Positions 43,556 to 53,462 of a DNA stretch of 64,000 nucleotides are shown here, piece after piece (within the stretch, counting starts at the first letter, position 1; each line of letters begins with the position of its first letter). A program made the position numbers and the translations under genes. Below the pieces are notes generated by a model. It made no database searches, was not told the DNA's origin, and saw only the letters and a program-made list of their open reading frames with translations. The stretch comes from Bog-532 sp963805255 (GTDB lineage Bacteria > Actinomycetota > Actinomycetes > Streptosporangiales > Streptosporangiaceae): positions 62,001 through 126,000 of the forward strand of contig CAWDTK010000014.1 in assembly GCA_963805255.1 (NCBI GenBank), in the 5' to 3' direction.

Positions 43556-45367
43556 GTGATCATGGCGGCGTCCAGGAAGACCTCCGCCGCGCAGCAGCCC
43601 GCGGCCCCGGGAAAGGCGGCGCAGCAGCCTGCGCCCAAGCCGGCCGGGGAACGGCTCGCGTCGTATGAGAAGAAACGCGATTTCGCGCAGACGCCGGAGC
43701 CGTCGGGTAGGTCCGGCGGCAAGCGGGCCCGGGCCCAGCGGGCAGGGTCCGGCGGGAAAGCCGGCGGCCCGCGGTTTGTCGTGCAGCGGCACCGGGCGCG
43801 GCGGCTGCACTACGACCTCCGGTTCGAGATCGACGGCGTGCTGGTGAGCTGGGCCGTGCCAAAGGGGCCCACCCTGGACCCGGACGTGCGGCACGCCGCC
43901 ATCCACGTCGAGGACCACCCCATCGAGTACCTGGACTTCGAGGGGATCATCCCGTCCGGTCAGTACGGCGGCGGCGACGTGATCGTGTGGGAAACCGGCA
44001 CGTGGGAGCCGCACGCGACGGACGACCCGGCGGGCGCGGTAGCGGCCGGTGATTTTCATGCCGACGTGCACGGGCAGAAACTGCGTGGCCGGTTCATCCT
44101 GGTGCGGCGGGGCGAGCAGGACCGTGCCGGCAAGGAGCAGTGGCTGCTGCTGCACAAGCACGACGAGTACGCCGTCAAGGGCTGGAACCCGGAGGACTAC
44201 CCGAAGTCGGTCCTGAGCGGGCGCACCAACGATGAGGTCAAGGCCGATCCGGACCGGATGTGGCGTTCCGACCTGCCGCCGGCGAAGGCGTCGGTCGCGG
44301 TGAATCCCGCTGGCGCCACCGGCCGGGACGGCCGTGCGAGGAGCACCCGGGGCACCCGGCGAACCGCCGGGCACGGCGGGCCGCAGAAGGGCGGGTCCAG
44401 CCAGGACAAGGACGGTGACGGGCCGTCCGCTGAGCAGCTCGCCGCCCTGGACGCGCTCGGATCGGGCGGCACGTGGGACGTGTTCGGGCGCCGTCTGCGG
44501 CTGACCAACCTGGACAAGGAACTTTTCCCGGCCCGGCGCGGCGAGCAGGCGGTGACCAAGCGCGAGTTCGTCGGTTACGCGGCCCGGATCGCCCCGGTCA
44601 TCCTGCCGTACCTCGCGGGCCGCGCACTGAACATGAACCGTTACCCGAACGGGGCGGGCGCCCAGGGCTTCTGGCACAAGCAACTGCCCGCGCACGCACC
44701 CGAGTGGGTCCCCCGCTGGGACAACCCCGACGCCAGCGTAGGCCGGACCACCACCTACCTGGTGGTGGATGAGCCCGCGGCGCTGGTGTGGGCGGCGAAC
44801 TTCGGCGCGCTGGAGTGGCACGCCTGGACATCGCGTACCAACGCCCCGCGCTGCCCCACCTACGCGCTCATCGACATCGATCCCGGAACGGCCACGTCCT
44901 GGGACGACGTACTGGTCCTGACCCGGCTGCACCATGCGGCGCTTGATCATCTGGGCGTCCGCGGGCAGCCCAAGGTCACCGGCCGGCGTGGCATCCAGAT
45001 CTGGATCCCGATCGCGCCCGGCCCCAGCTCCGCTGAGACGACCGCCTGGGTCGAGCAGGTCTCACGCGCGGTGGGCGACGCCGTCCCGGAGCTGGTGAGC
45101 TGGAAATGGGAACTACGTGACCGCAGCGGGCACGCCCGGCTGGACTACACGCAGAACGCCGGGCACAAGACGCTGGTCGCGCCGTACAGCCCGCGGCCTT
45201 CGGCGGGAGCCCCGGTCTCCGCGCCCGTCGACTGGGAGGAACTCGATGATCCCGCCCTGCGGCCGGACGGCTTTACGATCCGCAACATCTTCCGCCGCCT
45301 CGCCGGGCGGGGCGACCCGTTCCGCCCGGTCCTGGACACCCCCCAGGACCTCCCGCCCATCACCTAG
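43556..45367 (+). CDS. ligD: LigD-like DNA repair protein: 3'-phosphoesterase plus polymerase domain
   Basis: 603 aa, GTG start 6 nt after GGGGGA. The N-terminal phosphoesterase domain carries FVVQRHRARRLHYDLRFEID, SWAVPKGPTL, HVEDHPIEYLDFEG, PSGQYGGGDVIVWE and KLRGRFILVR. A basic linker follows, then the archaeo-eukaryotic primase-type polymerase domain: RLTNLDKELFP, YPNGAGAQGFWHKQLP, ALIDIDPGTATSWDDVLVLT (catalytic D-x-D), RRGIQIWIPI, RLDYTQNAGHKTLVAPYSPR. No ATP-dependent ligase domain, so the ligase must be elsewhere. Works with Ku in non-homologous end joining. Ku is not in the window. Confidence 0.9.
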   Translation: MIMAASRKTSAAQQPAAPGKAAQQPAPKPAGERLASYEKKRDFAQTPEPSGRSGGKRARAQRAGSGGKAGGPRFVVQRHRARRLHYDLRFEIDGVLVSWAVPKGPTLDPDVRHAAIHVEDHPIEYLDFEGIIPSGQYGGGDVIVWETGTWEPHATDDPAGAVAAGDFHADVHGQKLRGRFILVRRGEQDRAGKEQWLLLHKHDEYAVKGWNPEDYPKSVLSGRTNDEVKADPDRMWRSDLPPAKASVAVNPAGATGRDGRARSTRGTRRTAGHGGPQKGGSSQDKDGDGPSAEQLAALDALGSGGTWDVFGRRLRLTNLDKELFPARRGEQAVTKREFVGYAARIAPVILPYLAGRALNMNRYPNGAGAQGFWHKQLPAHAPEWVPRWDNPDASVGRTTTYLVVDEPAALVWAANFGALEWHAWTSRTNAPRCPTYALIDIDPGTATSWDDVLVLTRLHHAALDHLGVRGQPKVTGRRGIQIWIPIAPGPSSAETTAWVEQVSRAVGDAVPELVSWKWELRDRSGHARLDYTQNAGHKTLVAPYSPRPSAGAPVSAPVDWEELDDPALRPDGFTIRNIFRRLAGRGDPFRPVLDTPQDLPPIT

Positions 45368-45431
45368 CCAAGACTCCTCCCCGCCGAGCCCCCGCGGCCG
45401 GGACCGGCCCGCGGCCGGGACCGCCCGCGGG

Positions 45432-46952
45432 CTAGTGCAGCCACTTGCGGTACTTGGGGCGGGACGCGTGCTTCCAGTCCTTCCAGGCACGGCGCTCGGA
45501 GTCCCGCACGGCGGTGGTGTCATGCTCGTGCAGCAGCCCGAAGGTGAACGCGTTCTCGCCTTCCAGATGGGCCCGCACGCCGATCTCGCGGATGGTGTTC
45601 CGGGCGATCACCGCGTCCTGATGCGTGCCCAGCGAGGTCTGCATCTTCTTCATCTGCTTGGCGAGCCGCCGGGCCCTCTTGCCGTAGACGGGGCTGACCG
45701 CCTCGGCCGCGTAACGGGCGCGCTTCGCCGCCCGCCGCGCGCCGTGCAGCGCGACGTTGGCCGCCTCACCGGCATGAGCCCGCTGGGCCCGGCGCATCCG
45801 GCGGGCCGTCTGCCGGTAGGTGCGGGCCACCGCGGGGGAAAGGCCCTTCTTCGCGGGACGGGCCGCGTCCGGGCCCAGCGGCGGGTCGGCCAGGATCTGG
45901 TCCAGCTCGTTCAGCAGCGCGAAGTAGCGTTCCGAGTCCAGGGCTTCGAGCACGGCCGTACGCGTCTGCGCGGCCAGCGGCGCGAAATGCTCCCGCAGCC
46001 GCGCCTTCACCGGGCCCATGACCAGCTCCGTTGGCACGTGCTCCACGTCGGTCTGGATGTGTTCGGCGAGCACCTCGCTGTCCCTCGCGTCGCCCAGCAC
46101 ATGGCCGAGCCACCGCAGCTCATCACCCAGATGCCGGGTATCGGCCGCGCGCAGGACCTTGCCGAACGACTGGAATGTGCTGCGCAGCCGCCGGGTGGCG
46201 ACGCGCATCTGGTGCACCGAGTCGGGCTCGTCGCGCCGCACCATGGGGTCGAGCGCCTTCAGCTTGCCGGCCTGCTCTTCGACATAGGCCAGGACCACGT
46301 CGGCTGAGGAGCCGCGGCCGCCCGGCCGCTTGCCGCCGTCGCCGGACGGCAGCTGGCCGGCCAGGGCGCGCTCCAGCTTGGCCGTGCGGCCCGCGGGCTG
46401 CAGGCCAACGCGGCGCAGCCGCTCGTCCGCGGCCCGCAGCAGCTGCCGGTTGCCGCCGGTGAGCTCGACCTCCACCTCACTCCAGTTGGAGATGGTGGTG
46501 GATTCGCCGAGCGTCTGCGCGGAGACCTCATCCGCGACCACTTCGGCCAGTGACGTCCCGGCCTCGTCCATCAGGGTCCGGATCCGGCGCACGGTGGCGA
46601 TCCGGGCGACCGGAGCCAGCCCCTCACCCCGGGTGTACACGCGGACCAGGCTGGCCAGTTCGGCCGGCACGATCCGGTCGGAGCCGCCGAGCGGCGTGCG
46701 TATCTCCCGGCGTGTCTGCGGCCCGGCGGGCAGCTTCAGACGCCAGCCCGCGTCCTTGCCGCCGCGGCGCCTCCGCAACGTGACGCCCGCGCGCAGCAGC
46801 CGCAAGTCCTCGGTGTCGTAGTACTCGGCCTCGAGCCGCTGCTCATCGGGGCCCGCCTCGCTGGCCACCTGGGGGAGATCCTCCAGCGGGGGCAGCGCGG
46901 TCTCCGGGCCGGCCTCGTATTTCATCTCGATTTCGCGGGTGTCCGTAACCAT
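45432..46952 (-). CDS. CYTH and CHAD domain protein
   Basis: 506 aa. The N-terminal CYTH triphosphate-tunnel domain has REIEMKYE (ExExK), YYDTEDLRLLRAGVTLRRRR, WRLKLPAG and SWSEVEVEL-like motif (NWSEVEVELTG). The C-terminal CHAD helical bundle has VHQMRVATRRLRSTFQSFG, LRWLGHVLGDARDSEVL, GARRAAKRARYAAEAV and LGTHQDAVIAR, with conserved His and Arg for polyphosphate. It probably binds or hydrolyses inorganic polyphosphate or triphosphate. Single gene. 46953-47215 upstream shows no gene. Confidence 0.9.
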   Translation of the reverse strand: MVTDTREIEMKYEAGPETALPPLEDLPQVASEAGPDEQRLEAEYYDTEDLRLLRAGVTLRRRRGGKDAGWRLKLPAGPQTRREIRTPLGGSDRIVPAELASLVRVYTRGEGLAPVARIATVRRIRTLMDEAGTSLAEVVADEVSAQTLGESTTISNWSEVEVELTGGNRQLLRAADERLRRVGLQPAGRTAKLERALAGQLPSGDGGKRPGGRGSSADVVLAYVEEQAGKLKALDPMVRRDEPDSVHQMRVATRRLRSTFQSFGKVLRAADTRHLGDELRWLGHVLGDARDSEVLAEHIQTDVEHVPTELVMGPVKARLREHFAPLAAQTRTAVLEALDSERYFALLNELDQILADPPLGPDAARPAKKGLSPAVARTYRQTARRMRRAQRAHAGEAANVALHGARRAAKRARYAAEAVSPVYGKRARRLAKQMKKMQTSLGTHQDAVIARNTIREIGVRAHLEGENAFTFGLLHEHDTTAVRDSERRAWKDWKHASRPKYRKWLH

Positions 46953-47245
46953 GGCGCGTGACCTACCCAGCCAGGCTTCACCGACTCGCCCTGACGGCGG
47001 ATTTCAGCGATTTCCGGCCATCTTCCCGAAAGTCTTCATACACCCAAATTTTACCTTATGTTCACCTTGCTCGGATCAGCCCGGATTGAGCCCGCCTGCC
47101 CGGCTCAGGCCGGCGCGTCGCCGCCCGAAAGGCTAGCGGGGCGGCATTACCGGTTCGCCGGAGCTGGCCGTGGCGTTGTAATGACTCTGCATTCGATTCG
47201 TTCGGCAACCTGCTTGTGATATTCGAATCTGTTATCGTCTATGCC

Positions 47246-47572
47246 ATGGGAGCTGGGAAAACGTCTTCTGGAGGCTATCCGCCGCCGGTCGGAACCGTCC
47301 CGATGCTATCCAGGGTGCCGGCGGGTGAACTGATGGACAGCCCGCGCCGGGCGCCCGTGCGCCGGGCGGCCGAGGTGCTGTACAGCGATACCAGCTGGCG
47401 CCCCTGCCTGATCGTCGCATGGGCGCGCTACCGCGGCGGGTGGGCCGCGCTGATCCGGTGGCCGGACGGCCGGGAGGACTGGCGGCAGTTCAACCACCGG
47501 CACATGCGCCCGCAAGGTTCCGGATTACGGGCCCGGCTCGCCCGCCCCGGTGGCGATCGGGACGCCGGCTAA
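47246..47572 (+). CDS. Small conserved-looking hypothetical protein
   Basis: 108 aa from ATG 47246 (47216 is an earlier in-frame start). The core AEVLYSDTSWRPCLIVAWAR, YRGGWAALIRWPDGREDWRQ and FNHRHMRP looks like a small beta-barrel (SH3-like) found in actinobacterial hypothetical proteins; no function known to me. It ends 4 bp into the 3' end of the transporter fragment. The upstream ATTCGAAT palindrome near 47221-47228 overlaps the possible earlier start region. Confidence 0.55.
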   Translation: MGAGKTSSGGYPPPVGTVPMLSRVPAGELMDSPRRAPVRRAAEVLYSDTSWRPCLIVAWARYRGGWAALIRWPDGREDWRQFNHRHMRPQGSGLRARLARPGGDRDAG

Positions 47573-47979
47573 CCGCGCGCGGCGTGCGGCGACTCGCTCC
47601 GCGGCTGGCCGCTCCGCCGGTGCCGGTCCTGGTGAGCGCCCGCCGCCTGCTGGTGATCGCCCGCCGCCTGCTGGTGATCATCGGAGAGCACCGGCGACCG
47701 GGCCAGAACCACTACGGCGGCCGCCATCAGGACGGTGCTGAACGCCGCGCACAGCAGGCTGAGCGTTCCGCCGCTGACCCCTTCGTGGAACGCCAGCACG
47801 CCCCAGAGGATGGACACGATCGGGTCGGACAGGGTGAGGCCGGGCTGGGCCGCGATCAGCCGCCCCGCGTTCAGCGCCGACTGCACCAGGAACATCCCGA
47901 GCAGCCCGGTGGCGACCATCGCGTAGATCTGCCAGCTGGTGAACAGCGCCCCGAACCCGTTCGAGAACCGGGTGGTCAT
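47569..47979 (-). pseudogene. DMT/EamA-type transporter, 5' truncated
   Basis: 136 residues containing the last helices of a 10-TM transporter: WQIYAMVATGLLGMFLVQSA, ALNAGRLIAAQPGLTLSDPI, VSILWGVLAFHEGVSGGTLS and a final helix, then a His/Gln-rich tail. The first half is absent. The fragment's 5' end at about 47978 touches the 5' end of an oppositely oriented aldo/keto reductase fragment. Confidence 0.7.
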
Positions 47980-48474
47980 CGGGACGCCGAGTACGAGCTG
48001 GTGCCGCTGGCGCTCGACCAGGGCCTCGGCATCCTGGTGTGGAGCCCGCTGGCCGGCGGCCTGCTGTCCGGCAAGTTCCGCCGTGACCAGGACCGGCCGG
48101 AGAACTCGCGCCACGTCAGTGAGGAGTGGAATGAGCCGCCGGTGCGCAACGAGGACCGGCTGTACGACACGATCGAGGTCCTCGTGGACGTGGCCAAGGC
48201 CCACGCGGTGCCGGCCGCCCAGGTCGCGCTGGCCTGGCTGCTCGCCCGTCCGGGCGTGACCTCGCTCGTCGTCGGTGCGCGCACCGACGAGCAGCTCGCC
48301 GACAACCTGGCCGCCGCGGACCTGGTCCTGTCCAGCGACGAGCGCGCCGCCCTGGACCAGGTGAGCACGCCGGACCTGATCTACCCGCACTGGCACCAGG
48401 CCCAGACCGCCAACGACCGCCTCAGCGACCCCGACCTGGCCCTTCTCGGCCCGTACGTCAAGAAGCAGAAGTAG
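47977..48474 (+). pseudogene. Aldo/keto reductase, 5' truncated
   Basis: The frame from 47977 reads DAEYELVPLALDQGLGILVW, SPLAGGLLSGKFRRDQDRPE, then AQVALAWLLARPGVTSLVVG, ARTDEQLADNLAAADL and SSDERAALDQVSTPDLIYPH. This is the C-terminal half of a YghZ/Tas-type AKR with its cofactor-binding loop. The N-terminal barrel with catalytic Tyr/His/Lys is missing. The stop at 48474 overlaps the convergent hydrolase gene by 17 bp. Confidence 0.8.
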
Positions 48475-49204
48475 CCGCGGCCGTCTCCATCAGGGCGGCG
48501 GCCAGGTCGCCGGGGCGTGACCACATGGGCCAGTGGCCGGTCGGCAGGTCAATGAGGCTGACCTGCAACTGGGCCACCTCGGCGAAGTACGGGTGCCCTT
48601 CGGCGGCCAGGCGCGGCACGTCGCTGGCGCGGAAGCTGCTGGTGATCATCGTCACCGGCACGTCGCGGCGGCCGGGCCCGGTGAGGTGCAGCGGGTCGCG
48701 GGCCGGCCCGGCCGGATGGGGGACGGCCCGCCGCCGGAACTCCGCCAGTCTGCCGTCATCGAGCCCGGCCAGGCTGCTCCCGGCTGCCTCCAGGTCGGCC
48801 CAGGAAGGCAGCGGGATCTCGAAGGCGCCCGGGTCGAGGCCGGGGCTGATCGCGGTCCCGTCGGGCAGCGGGCCGCTGTCGACGTAGACGGCCCGGTGGA
48901 TCTGGCCCGGCAGCTGATCGGTGACCGAATAGATGACCACGCCGGCCCCGCTGTGCCCGACCAGGATCACATCCGGCCCGCGGGCGGCGACAACGTCCGC
49001 CACCGCGGCAACGTGGTCGGCCAAGCCGATGCCGTGCCGTGGAGCGTCGCGGTCCGCCAGCCCCGGCAGGGTCACCGCTTCCACTTCATGGCCCGCTGCG
49101 CGCAGCGGGCCGGCCACGTCATCCCAGGCCCAGCCGCCCAGCCAGAAGCCGGGCACGAGCACGAATACAGCTCCCCGGCCGCGATTCGGATCATGATGCG
49201 TCAT
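48458..49204 (-). CDS. Alpha/beta hydrolase
   Basis: 248 aa. Oxyanion region VLVPGFWLGGWAWDDVAGPL, nucleophile elbow VILVGHSGAGVVIYSV (Ser in GHSGAG) and C-terminal His in LPTGHWPMWSRP. The architecture matches small cytoplasmic esterases of the MenH/EstC type. No signal peptide. Monocistronic. Substrate unknown. Confidence 0.85.
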   Translation of the reverse strand: MTHHDPNRGRGAVFVLVPGFWLGGWAWDDVAGPLRAAGHEVEAVTLPGLADRDAPRHGIGLADHVAAVADVVAARGPDVILVGHSGAGVVIYSVTDQLPGQIHRAVYVDSGPLPDGTAISPGLDPGAFEIPLPSWADLEAAGSSLAGLDDGRLAEFRRRAVPHPAGPARDPLHLTGPGRRDVPVTMITSSFRASDVPRLAAEGHPYFAEVAQLQVSLIDLPTGHWPMWSRPGDLAAALMETAAATSAS

Positions 49205-49428
49205 CCCGCGAGCATAAAGCGGCCCTCTGACATCGTGCCCCGGGTACGGGGCTCTGAGCGCAGGCCCCTCGGGTACCAGGGATCACACCAGTCATGTGCG
49301 TTCCGGCTGGGAGGCTCGGCGGGGTCAGCGCAGCGCGCGGGCGGCGGTGACGGGCGTCGCGACCTGGACAGCGCGCTCGCCGCCAGCTGCAAAGTCCTCA
49401 TCGGCGGACTGGTCGAGCGTCCGCGCCG

Positions 49429-50005
49429 TTACCCGGCGAGGCTGGCGATGTCCTCCCGGGTGAGCCGGACGCTGGCTGCGCCGACGTTCTCCGCCAGGTG
49501 GGCGAGGCTGCCGGTGCCGGGATGGGGAGCATCACCGGGGAGGCTGCCAGCAGCGCGGCGAGCGCGACCTGCTGGACGGTCGCCCCGTGCCGGGCGGCGG
49601 TCTTCTCAAGCCGGGTCGTGTCGATCGGGTCGAGGCCGCCGCCGAGCGGGAAGAACGGCACGAACGCGGTGCCGGACCGGGTGCACTCCGCCAGCAGCGC
49701 GGCGTCCGCGGTGGCGTGCACGTGGAACGCGTTCTGCACGGCGGCGACCGGGGCGATCGCGCGGGCCTCGGCGAGCTGCGCGGCGTCGACGTTGCTGACG
49801 CCCAGGTGCCGGATCAGGCCGTCGGCGCGCAGCTTCGCCAGCGCGGCGAACCGCTCGGCGATCGGCTCGCCGCCCGGCGGGTTCCGCGCGCCGACCCGCA
49901 GGTAGACCAGGTCGAGATGGTCGACGTCGAGCTCGCGGAGGTTGTCCTCCACCAGGCCGCGCAGCTGGCCCAGGACTGCTGCGTCCGGGAGTGCAGAACC
50001 GGGTG
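49429..50005 (-). CDS. Aldo/keto reductase, 5' truncated and frameshifted
   Basis: The frame begins LRGLVEDNLRELDVDHLDLV, YLRVGARNPPGGEPIAERFA, LIRHLGVSNVDAAQLAEARA, QQVALAALLAASPVMLPIP. The N-terminal third with the catalytic Tyr is not found; the open frame meets a stop near 50018. Near 49520 one G is missing (ATCCCGGCACC rather than ATCCCGGGCACC). The true end is GTGSLAHLAENVGAASVRLT, then REDIASLAG with TAA at 49431-49429. The 5' loss coincides with the start of the divergent methyltransferase gene. Likely non-functional. Confidence 0.65.
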
Positions 50006-50084
50006 GTCAGGGCTGTCGCAGCGATGGCTGCCTGGCCCTCTCGACGATCGCGCTGTGATCCCGGATCGCGGGCATACTGGTGCG

Positions 50085-50909
50085 GTGCCGTATGACCCTA
50101 CCATCTACCTCGGCTCTGCTGCCCACTATCGCTACGGTCGCCCAGCGTATTCACCCGAGCTCGAAGCCGTCCTGACGCAGGAGACGGGTCTCGACGGGAC
50201 CGGCCGGCTTCTGGATGCCGGCTGCGGTCCTGGCGTGCTTACCATCCGTCTCGCTCATCTATTTGAGCAGGCGGTCGGACTGGACCCCGACGCCGGCATG
50301 CTTGCGGAGGGCTGCCGTGCCGCCGGGGAAAAGGGAGTCATGAACATCCGGTGGGTCCAGGGCCTGGCCGAGGACCTGCCCGCTGTCGCGCCAGGGCCGT
50401 ACAAGCTGGTGACCTTCGGCCAGTCCTTCCACTGGACCGACGAGCAGCAAGTGGCCGAGACCGTCTACGACATGCTGGAGCCGGGCGGCGCGCTGGCACT
50501 GATCGTCCACACAGTGACGGGCCGGCCCCGGCCGCCAGACCCTGGGGTGACGCCGATCCCGCACGATGAGATCAAGGCGCTGATAGCGAAATATCTCGGA
50601 TCTACGCGCCGCGCCGGCCAGGGCACCGCCCAGGAACGAACTCACCGCTTCGAGGATGTGCTGGCGCGGACTCGCTTCGGTGTCCCCGGGCAACTCTTCG
50701 TCCCCGGCATCCCCGATCTGCTGCGAGATAGCGAGAGCGTCCTGTCCGGTTACTTGTCCCTCTCATCCTCGGCGCCGCACCTGTTCGGAGATCGTCTTGA
50801 CGACTTCGCCGGCGAGGTGCGCGCGCTGCTCGCGAGCCGCTGCGCTGAAGGTATTTTCTGGGACTGGCCGGGCGACACCGAGGTGATAATGGCCCGCAAG
50901 CCTGGCTGA
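50085..50909 (+). CDS. Class I SAM-dependent methyltransferase
   Basis: 274 aa from GTG 50085. Motif I is RLLDAGCGPGVLTIRLAHLF, then VGLDPDAGMLAEG, WVQGLAEDLP and LVTFGQSFHWTDEQQVAETV, DMLEPGGALALIVH. The SFHW motif is typical of the Tam/UbiE-like methyltransferases that often act on small molecules. Single gene; 50910-51132 downstream shows no gene. Substrate unknown. Confidence 0.8.
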   Translation: MPYDPTIYLGSAAHYRYGRPAYSPELEAVLTQETGLDGTGRLLDAGCGPGVLTIRLAHLFEQAVGLDPDAGMLAEGCRAAGEKGVMNIRWVQGLAEDLPAVAPGPYKLVTFGQSFHWTDEQQVAETVYDMLEPGGALALIVHTVTGRPRPPDPGVTPIPHDEIKALIAKYLGSTRRAGQGTAQERTHRFEDVLARTRFGVPGQLFVPGIPDLLRDSESVLSGYLSLSSSAPHLFGDRLDDFAGEVRALLASRCAEGIFWDWPGDTEVIMARKPG

Positions 50910-51132
50910 ACAGGAGACGGTGGCACCTCCCGTGGTGGGCAGGCAGCCAGAACCGGGCAATCTGTGCGCAGCCGACGGCGGAACTGTAACGCTCGGCAGC
51001 GGCACGGAATCGGCGATCTCTGCAGCCCGTATACGAGAATCTCTCGTGGATAAGGGCACGGGGGAGGGCGACATGGAACAGCGTGGATGACCGGGCCGGG
51101 AAGGCACCCGCCGGCCAGGGTAGGTTCAGATC

Positions 51133-51315
51133 ATGAAGAAGCTGTTTGAGATCCTAGTTTGTTTTCTGCATCCCGTGGCTGTAGTCCTCATGTGGATCGA
51201 CCTGGCCGCCGACCGGCCGGACTTGAAGCGGGGCGGAAAACTGGTGTGGGGGATCTTCGGTCTTATCCCGCTGGTGCCTTTCCTGTACGTACTCACTGGG
51301 GGTGATCTGTGGTAA
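51133..51315 (+). CDS. Small two-helix membrane protein
   Basis: 60 aa: ILVCFLHPVAVVLMWIDLAA forms helix 1, then a charged loop (DRPDLKRGGKLVWG) and IFGLIPLVPFLYVLTGGDLW forms helix 2. The pattern is like the short PLDc_N/PspC-type actinobacterial membrane proteins. No strong RBS. Function unknown. Confidence 0.55.
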   Translation: MKKLFEILVCFLHPVAVVLMWIDLAADRPDLKRGGKLVWGIFGLIPLVPFLYVLTGGDLW

Positions 51316-51488
51316 ACCAGCTGCAGCGCGCACCCCGCCGCGACCACGATGATCCGCAACGGCGGGCTGATCACTTACGCTGCTGCCCAAGTCACACTAG
51401 GAGCGTTTGTCGCGTCTCCCTGTCCTGAGGAGAACCTGCCCCAGATCCGCTGGCCCGTTTGCGGTTCCGGCTTTCACTTTCGGGGCCG

Positions 51489-53054
51489 TCAGGACAGGTT
51501 GCTGCCGGCGCCGATGCGGTCGCCGGCGTATTCGTGCATCGCGTCCAGGTTGTCGTGGGCGGGGTACGAGGCGGCCGCGGGACCGTCGGCGAACGCGCGG
51601 AGCACGTTCGCGGTGACCTGCCGGACGAAGGCCGGCGTCGCACCGGAGATCCCGTGCGGCTGGTCGCCGAAGATCGCCTCCACCCAGCGCATCGTGCCCG
51701 CGTTGAAAACGCCCGCCCCGCCGGAGTGCGTGTAGTAGGCAGAGTCGCCGTGGCTGCTGACGCCCTGGCAGACCAGCGGGGAGTGCGACAGCACCTCGAT
51801 CGGCCGCTGAACCGGGTAACTGGGGTTGACCCGGTCGTATTCGATGCCGACCAGGTTAGGGAAGGTGGCGCCCTCGGGCACGCTGGTGCCCTTGAACACC
51901 CAGCTGCGCGGGCTTACCACCCGGTAGGCGGCGGTCGCCGGGTAGGACTCGTACAGGGTGCCGATGAGCGACGATTCCGGGTCGGGACTTGGCGCCGCAC
52001 GCCAGTCGCTGGTCACCAGTGACGCGTCCTTGCCGTACATCGGGTCGTCCGGATAGCTGGTCTTGTAGCAGACGACGAGGCGGTCGCGGCCCAGTGCGGT
52101 GGCCTCCAGCCGGGTGCGCCGGAACAGTGCGTTGGCCCCGAGGAACGCCAGGTTGACCCCCGCGTCCCGGGCGGCGCTCACGTTGGCGCGCTCGCTCGGT
52201 GACCAGTACTCGTCGTGCCCCAGCGAGATCAGCGCGCTGGCCCCGTCCAGCAGATGCGGGTCCGCGGCGATGTCCATGCTGGTGACATAGGCGAGCGGCA
52301 GCCCTAGCAGCTCGGCCAGCTTGACCACGTTGCGCTCGTAGGTCAGGAACATATCCGCGCCGTTCCCGCCGTACGGCCGGTCCAGGCTGACCGCCAGGGA
52401 CCGGCCCGCGTAGTCCCCCTCCGGGCCCTTGTACAGGTCGTAGCCACCCCAGGTGTTGTACGCCTGCCAGGTCCCGACGCCGTTCTTGAGCACGACCTTT
52501 CCCGCGGTGGTCGCCGAGCGGACGGTCACCGGCACATAGCGCTGCGCCCCCGAATCCGCATCCAGCCGGAGCAGGTACGAACCCGGCGGCCAGTCATCCG
52601 TCGGCACGTCCAGCGCGGGGTCCCAGTCCGTGCGGATCGTGCTCGTCGAACCGGCCAGGACGGGACCGTTCTGCTGATGGCCGCGAAGCGGGCCCGACTG
52701 CCATACCTGGCGCGCGCCGTTGCCCTGGTACCAGCCCAGCCGGAACGCGGTCACCCGGTAACCCGAGGAGGTGGACGAGACGAACAGCGGGAATGACTCC
52801 CCCTGCCGCACGCTGGCCTGGCCCGCGTATCCCTCGATCTCATGCTCGGCGCCCAGATGACGGATCATCCAGTGCGGGTCACCCGGCCGCGCGTTCTCCG
52901 CCACCAGCGCGGAAGGGCGCGGCGTCCGGGTGCCCGCCGCACCGTGCCCCGTCCATGGCTTTGCGCCAGGCCACCAGGCCGCGGCCGCCCCGGCCGCCCC
53001 GGCCGCGGCCGCCCCGAGGAACGCTCTCCGGCCGAGCTTGCCGTCGCCACTCAT
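51489..53054 (-). CDS. Tat-exported protein with N,N-dimethylformamidase beta-like domain
   Basis: 521 aa. Twin-arginine signal LGRRAFLGAAAAGAAGAAAA. Body: IEGYAGQASVRQGESFPLFV (Ig-like), FRLGWYQGNGARQVWQS, WQAYNTWGGYDLYKG, TSMDIAADPHLLDGASALIS, LGHDEYWSPSERANVSAARD, NLAFLGANALFRRTRLE, GATPAFVRQVTANVLRAFAD. These are features of the large-subunit domain of N,N-dimethylformamidase, frequently found in actinobacterial secreted proteins of unknown role. Metal-binding or amidase activity is only suggested. The region 53055-53462 upstream has no assignable gene; one minus-strand frame there (ASLIGNTSEWTYEPETTNFG) may be a remnant. Confidence 0.75.
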   Translation of the reverse strand: MSGDGKLGRRAFLGAAAAGAAGAAAAWWPGAKPWTGHGAAGTRTPRPSALVAENARPGDPHWMIRHLGAEHEIEGYAGQASVRQGESFPLFVSSTSSGYRVTAFRLGWYQGNGARQVWQSGPLRGHQQNGPVLAGSTSTIRTDWDPALDVPTDDWPPGSYLLRLDADSGAQRYVPVTVRSATTAGKVVLKNGVGTWQAYNTWGGYDLYKGPEGDYAGRSLAVSLDRPYGGNGADMFLTYERNVVKLAELLGLPLAYVTSMDIAADPHLLDGASALISLGHDEYWSPSERANVSAARDAGVNLAFLGANALFRRTRLEATALGRDRLVVCYKTSYPDDPMYGKDASLVTSDWRAAPSPDPESSLIGTLYESYPATAAYRVVSPRSWVFKGTSVPEGATFPNLVGIEYDRVNPSYPVQRPIEVLSHSPLVCQGVSSHGDSAYYTHSGGAGVFNAGTMRWVEAIFGDQPHGISGATPAFVRQVTANVLRAFADGPAAASYPAHDNLDAMHEYAGDRIGAGSNLS

Positions 53055-53462
53055 GGCTTAAGAATGCCCCACTGCCGAGCCGCGCGTGACAATCCGCGCG
53101 TATCTCTCCGGCCGTTAACCGGTTGCTCCGGGGACCGTGCGGGCTGGAACTGGTCACACCGCCGAAGAACGCAGCGCAGCTCGATGTGCCCTTCAGGCAT
53201 CGGCCCACCGGGGCCGCGCCGAAGTTCGTGGTCTCGGGCTCATACGTCCACTCGCTGGTGTTCCCGATCAGCGAGGCCGTTCCGGTACCGCTGGATGCTA
53301 CGTCTCTGAGACGGTAAATGGTGCGTCATGGTTGGGGCTGTCGCCTGATCGGTCTCGTTCCTGGCCCGCTCTGCCGACAGCGGGTGTCCGGCAGCCGAAC
53401 GGCCGTCATTTTCCGGCGGGCATCCAGGTGAATTACCCGCCCGCGCTGTGTAAGGCTGGGGC

